DNA from: Candidatus Paceibacter sp.
Lineage (GTDB): Bacteria; Patescibacteriota; Minisyncoccia; UBA6257; GWB1-50-10
NCBI GenBank assembly: GCA_020724685.1
Contig: DYGP01000044.1
Coordinates: forward strand, 1 to 5,922
Length of the DNA stretch: 5,922 nucleotides
Direction: 5' to 3'
Positions 4,558 to 5,922 of this stretch are shown one piece after another; position 1 is the stretch's first letter; the number at the start of each line of letters is the position of its first letter. The translations under genes and the position numbers were made by a program. The notes beneath the pieces were generated by a model, which ran no database searches, was not told where the DNA came from, and saw only the letters and a list, made by a program, of their open reading frames with translations.

Positions 4558-4848
4558 ATGAAAACGAAGAAAGAAGGGAGGAAAAAATTTTATGCCCTCG
4601 AAAAAGTCGCGAAGGGAATAGGGAATCATCGGAGGATCGAAATATTGTTTCTCCTGGGAGAGGAGCGGGGGCAGTCGCTCTTCGAGATTTCCGAAAAACT
4701 GCAGGCGAATTTCAAGACCGTCTCGGAACATACGCGCAGACTTGCCCACTCGGGATTGGTTGCGAAGTGGTCGGACGGAAACAATATCCGCCACGACCTC
4801 ACCGATCTCGGAAAAACTATTCTCAAATTCTTAAGAACATTGGAATAG
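4558..4848 (+). CDS. Small winged-helix (ArsR/MarR-like) transcriptional regulator
   Basis: This 96-aa protein has a basic N-terminus (MKTKKEGRKK) and the ArsR-type opening ...KGIGNHRRIEILFLLGE (19-35). A helix-turn-helix follows: LFEISEKLQANFKTVSEHTRRL (41-62), then the wing HSGLVAKWSDGNNIRHDLTDLGK (64-86). No cysteine or histidine cluster for metal sensing is seen, so the signal is unknown. ATG 4558 was chosen because it follows a -10 and operator; the open frame extends 123 bases upstream into yraN in another frame, but that part lacks family character. The coding sequence ends within a second copy of its presumed operator, so its C-terminus ILKFLRTLE is partly dictated by that palindrome. 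Context points to autoregulation and possibly control of the adjacent nusA. The helix-turn-helix call is good; the subfamily is uncertain. Confidence 0.82.
   Translation: MKTKKEGRKKFYALEKVAKGIGNHRRIEILFLLGEERGQSLFEISEKLQANFKTVSEHTRRLAHSGLVAKWSDGNNIRHDLTDLGKTILKFLRTLE
4817..4848. promoter_or_regulatory. Operator-like 32-bp palindrome O2 within the regulator's last codons
   Basis: CTATTC (4817-4822) with GAATAG (4843-4848), and a perfect TTCTTAAGAA core (4828-4837) on the same centre. It matches O1 at 24 of 32 positions in direct orientation, with identical outer arms. The TAG stop is the end of the palindrome. Five T residues follow (4849-4853), so the RNA could also act as a weak A/U-rich terminator hairpin. 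Confidence 0.7.
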
Positions 4849-4879
4849 TTTTTCTGGGATGGAGTCCGGGAAAGGCGTA

Positions 4880-4909
4880 TTGACGGGAAACATTGGGACG
4901 GAGTATACT
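4880..4909 (+). promoter_or_regulatory. Sigma70 promoter of the nusA transcript
   Basis: TTGACG (4880-4885), an 18-bp spacer and TATACT (4904-4909), predicting a start near 4916 and a leader of about 95 nt before nusA. The spacer contains AACATTGG (4889-4896), the same eight bases as in the right half of O2 (4836-4843), so a weak regulator half-site is possible. Confidence 0.65.
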
Positions 4910-4921
4910 GAAAACATCCAG

Positions 4922-4971
4922 TAAATGACCGCTCCTCGTGAGCGGACGTTTATTAAAAACCCCGGGAGGGG
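4922..4971 (+). promoter_or_regulatory. Structured nusA leader: two hairpins
   Basis: Hairpin 1: TAAATG (4922-4927) with CGTTTA (4947-4952, one T-G wobble), an A-A mismatch, then CCGCTC (4929-4934) with GAGCGG (4940-4945) around CTCGT. Hairpin 2: CCCC (4960-4963) with GGGG (4968-4971) closing a GGGA loop of GNRA type. Hairpin 2 hides the GGGAGG that would serve the 13-codon ORF at 4973. No known riboswitch family is recognised. Confidence 0.5.
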
Positions 4972-4972
4972 G

Positions 4973-5014
4973 ATGTCAAAAGGTCACAAAGGTAAAACAA
5001 AAACACATCCATGA
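4973..5014 (+). CDS. Putative 13-aa leader peptide overlapping the nusA start
   Basis: ATG 4973 follows GGGAGG (4964-4969) at a spacing of three bases and encodes MSKGHKGKTKTHP, a basic Lys/His/Thr-rich peptide. Its TGA (5012-5014) overlaps the first nusA ATG as ATGA and the second as TGATG, the usual geometry for translational coupling. The same frame is open from ATG 4925, giving a 29-aa form that lacks a Shine-Dalgarno. Since nusA has no Shine-Dalgarno of its own, ribosomes ending this peptide could start nusA. The evidence is geometric only, and an ORF this short could be chance. Confidence 0.35.
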   Translation: MSKGHKGKTKTHP

Positions 5015-5922
5015 TGGATATCAAATCATTGGGCGCGGCAATCGATCAGATTGCGGCGGAAAAGGGAATCCCTTCCGATCGCGTGCTCGAAGCGGTGGAA
5101 TCCGCAATCGCCGCGGCGTACAAGAGGGAATATCGGAAGAAATCGGAGATTGTCCGTTCGAAATTCGATCTTTCGACGGGGAAAATAATATTTTGGCAGG
5201 TGAAGACGGTGGTGACCCCGGAGGAGGTGAGAATGATCAGCGAAGAGGAGGAGCAGGAGGAAAAGGAGAAAGAAGAGGAAACAAAGGACGACGAAACGGC
5301 GCTCCCTCGATACAACGAGGACAGGCACATCTTTCTCGACGAGGCGAAAAAAATAAAATCGGACGCAAAATCCGGAGACGAAATCGAATTTCCGCTTGAA
5401 ATGCACGAGGACTTCGGACGAATTGCGGCGCAAACCGCAAAACAGGTTGTTCTGCAGAGCATCAGGGAAGCGGAACGGCGCTCAATCCAGCAGGAATTTG
5501 CCGGCAAAGAAGGGGAGATTGTGAGCGGAATCGTCCAGCGTTTTGAGCGGGGGAATGTGTACGTCGATCTCGGACGAGCGACCGGAATCATGTTTCCGAA
5601 CGAAAGCATTCCAAGCGAGCATTATCGCATAGGACAGCGCATGCGGTTTTATGTGCTTGCGGTTCAGGATGATCCGAGGCGTCCCGGGATCGTTCTTTCG
5701 CGTTCTCATCCGAAATTCGTCCTGAAGTTGTTTGAACTTGAAATTCCCGAAATGAGCGAGAACATCGTTGAGATAAAGAACATAGCGAGAGAGGCGGGAA
5801 GCCGGACAAAGATCGCAGTCGCGTCCAATCAAGACGGCGTCGATCCGGTCGGATCGGCGGTGGGACAGCGGGGCATGCGTGTCATGGCGGTCACGAACGA
5901 ACTCGGAAACGAAAAGATAGAT
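5011..5922 (+). CDS. nusA: Transcription elongation/termination factor NusA (N-terminal 304 residues, partial)
   Basis: NusA binds RNA polymerase and nascent RNA, and affects pausing, intrinsic termination and antitermination. The polymerase-binding N-terminal domain covers about 1-163 and is interrupted by a strongly charged insertion at 78-95 (EEEEQEEKEKEEETKDDE). Family-typical DFGRIAAQTAKQV follows. The S1 domain (about 165-231) runs from GKEGEIVSGIV to GIVLSRSHPKF. KH1 begins near 238 and contains IAREAGSRTKIAV and VDPVGSAVGQRG (277-288, the conserved KH GxxG region). KH2 and any C-terminal repeats lie beyond the window. Two adjacent ATGs (5011, 5014) are possible starts; neither has a Shine-Dalgarno, and a short upstream ORF stops across them. 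In many bacteria rimP precedes nusA; here a winged-helix regulator does, and nusA has its own promoter and a structured leader. Confidence 0.95.
   Translation, partial: MMDIKSLGAAIDQIAAEKGIPSDRVLEAVESAIAAAYKREYRKKSEIVRSKFDLSTGKIIFWQVKTVVTPEEVRMISEEEEQEEKEKEEETKDDETALPRYNEDRHIFLDEAKKIKSDAKSGDEIEFPLEMHEDFGRIAAQTAKQVVLQSIREAERRSIQQEFAGKEGEIVSGIVQRFERGNVYVDLGRATGIMFPNESIPSEHYRIGQRMRFYVLAVQDDPRRPGIVLSRSHPKFVLKLFELEIPEMSENIVEIKNIAREAGSRTKIAVASNQDGVDPVGSAVGQRGMRVMAVTNELGNEKID

Noticed and set aside
4507..4848. A 342-bp mobile element (MITE-like) with 21-bp terminal inverted repeats
   Set aside because: No target-site duplication flanks it. Each end is itself a larger palindrome on its own centre, and the interior is one intact regulator gene with its promoter, so operators fit better.

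Overview
The window looks like a compact chromosomal segment of a bacterium, most likely a member of the Patescibacteria (CPR), perhaps a parcubacterial lineage. This is inferred from protein character, not from a marker gene: a short FtsK N-terminus, a NusA with an acidic low-complexity insertion, and small membrane proteins without recognisable families. TGA is a normal stop here, since the phosphoesterase ends in TGA directly before an intrinsic terminator. This argues against the TGA=Gly code of Gracilibacteria and Absconditabacteria.

Layout: (1) 1-454, minus strand: N-terminal membrane part of an FtsK/SpoIIIE DNA translocase, running off the left edge. (2) 455-506: a 52-bp divergent promoter region. 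(3) 507-3430, plus strand: phosphomannomutase/phosphoglucomutase, an LpxH-like calcineurin-type phosphoesterase and a probable seven-helix membrane protein. Each appears to be its own transcription unit, with an intrinsic terminator after each and a sigma70-type promoter before each. (4) 3431-3742: a gene-free, A/T-rich block with two copies of a bipartite repeat (a conserved 23-nt block plus a hairpin palindrome), ending at a terminator. (5) 3743-4012, minus strand: a small membrane protein with a clear Shine-Dalgarno sequence. (6) 4128-5922, plus strand: a YraN/UPF0102 nuclease-fold protein, a 96-aa winged-helix regulator, and nusA, which runs off the right edge.

The most interesting signals are regulatory. 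The winged-helix gene is bracketed by two related 32-bp palindromes. One covers its promoter; the other is formed by its own last codons and stop codon. This looks like an autoregulatory operator pair. The nusA leader contains two hairpins and a tiny ORF whose TGA overlaps the nusA start codon, while nusA has no Shine-Dalgarno of its own. The mutase and yraN genes have extended -10 elements placed so that transcription should begin at or next to the A of ATG, which suggests leaderless mRNAs. The two membrane-protein genes have strong Shine-Dalgarno sites, so two modes of initiation appear to coexist.

The genes are mostly housekeeping: chromosome segregation (FtsK), sugar-phosphate metabolism for surface glycans (mutase), DNA processing (YraN) and transcription elongation/termination (NusA). 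No pathway links all of them, and no mobile element, tRNA, rRNA or CRISPR array was seen.
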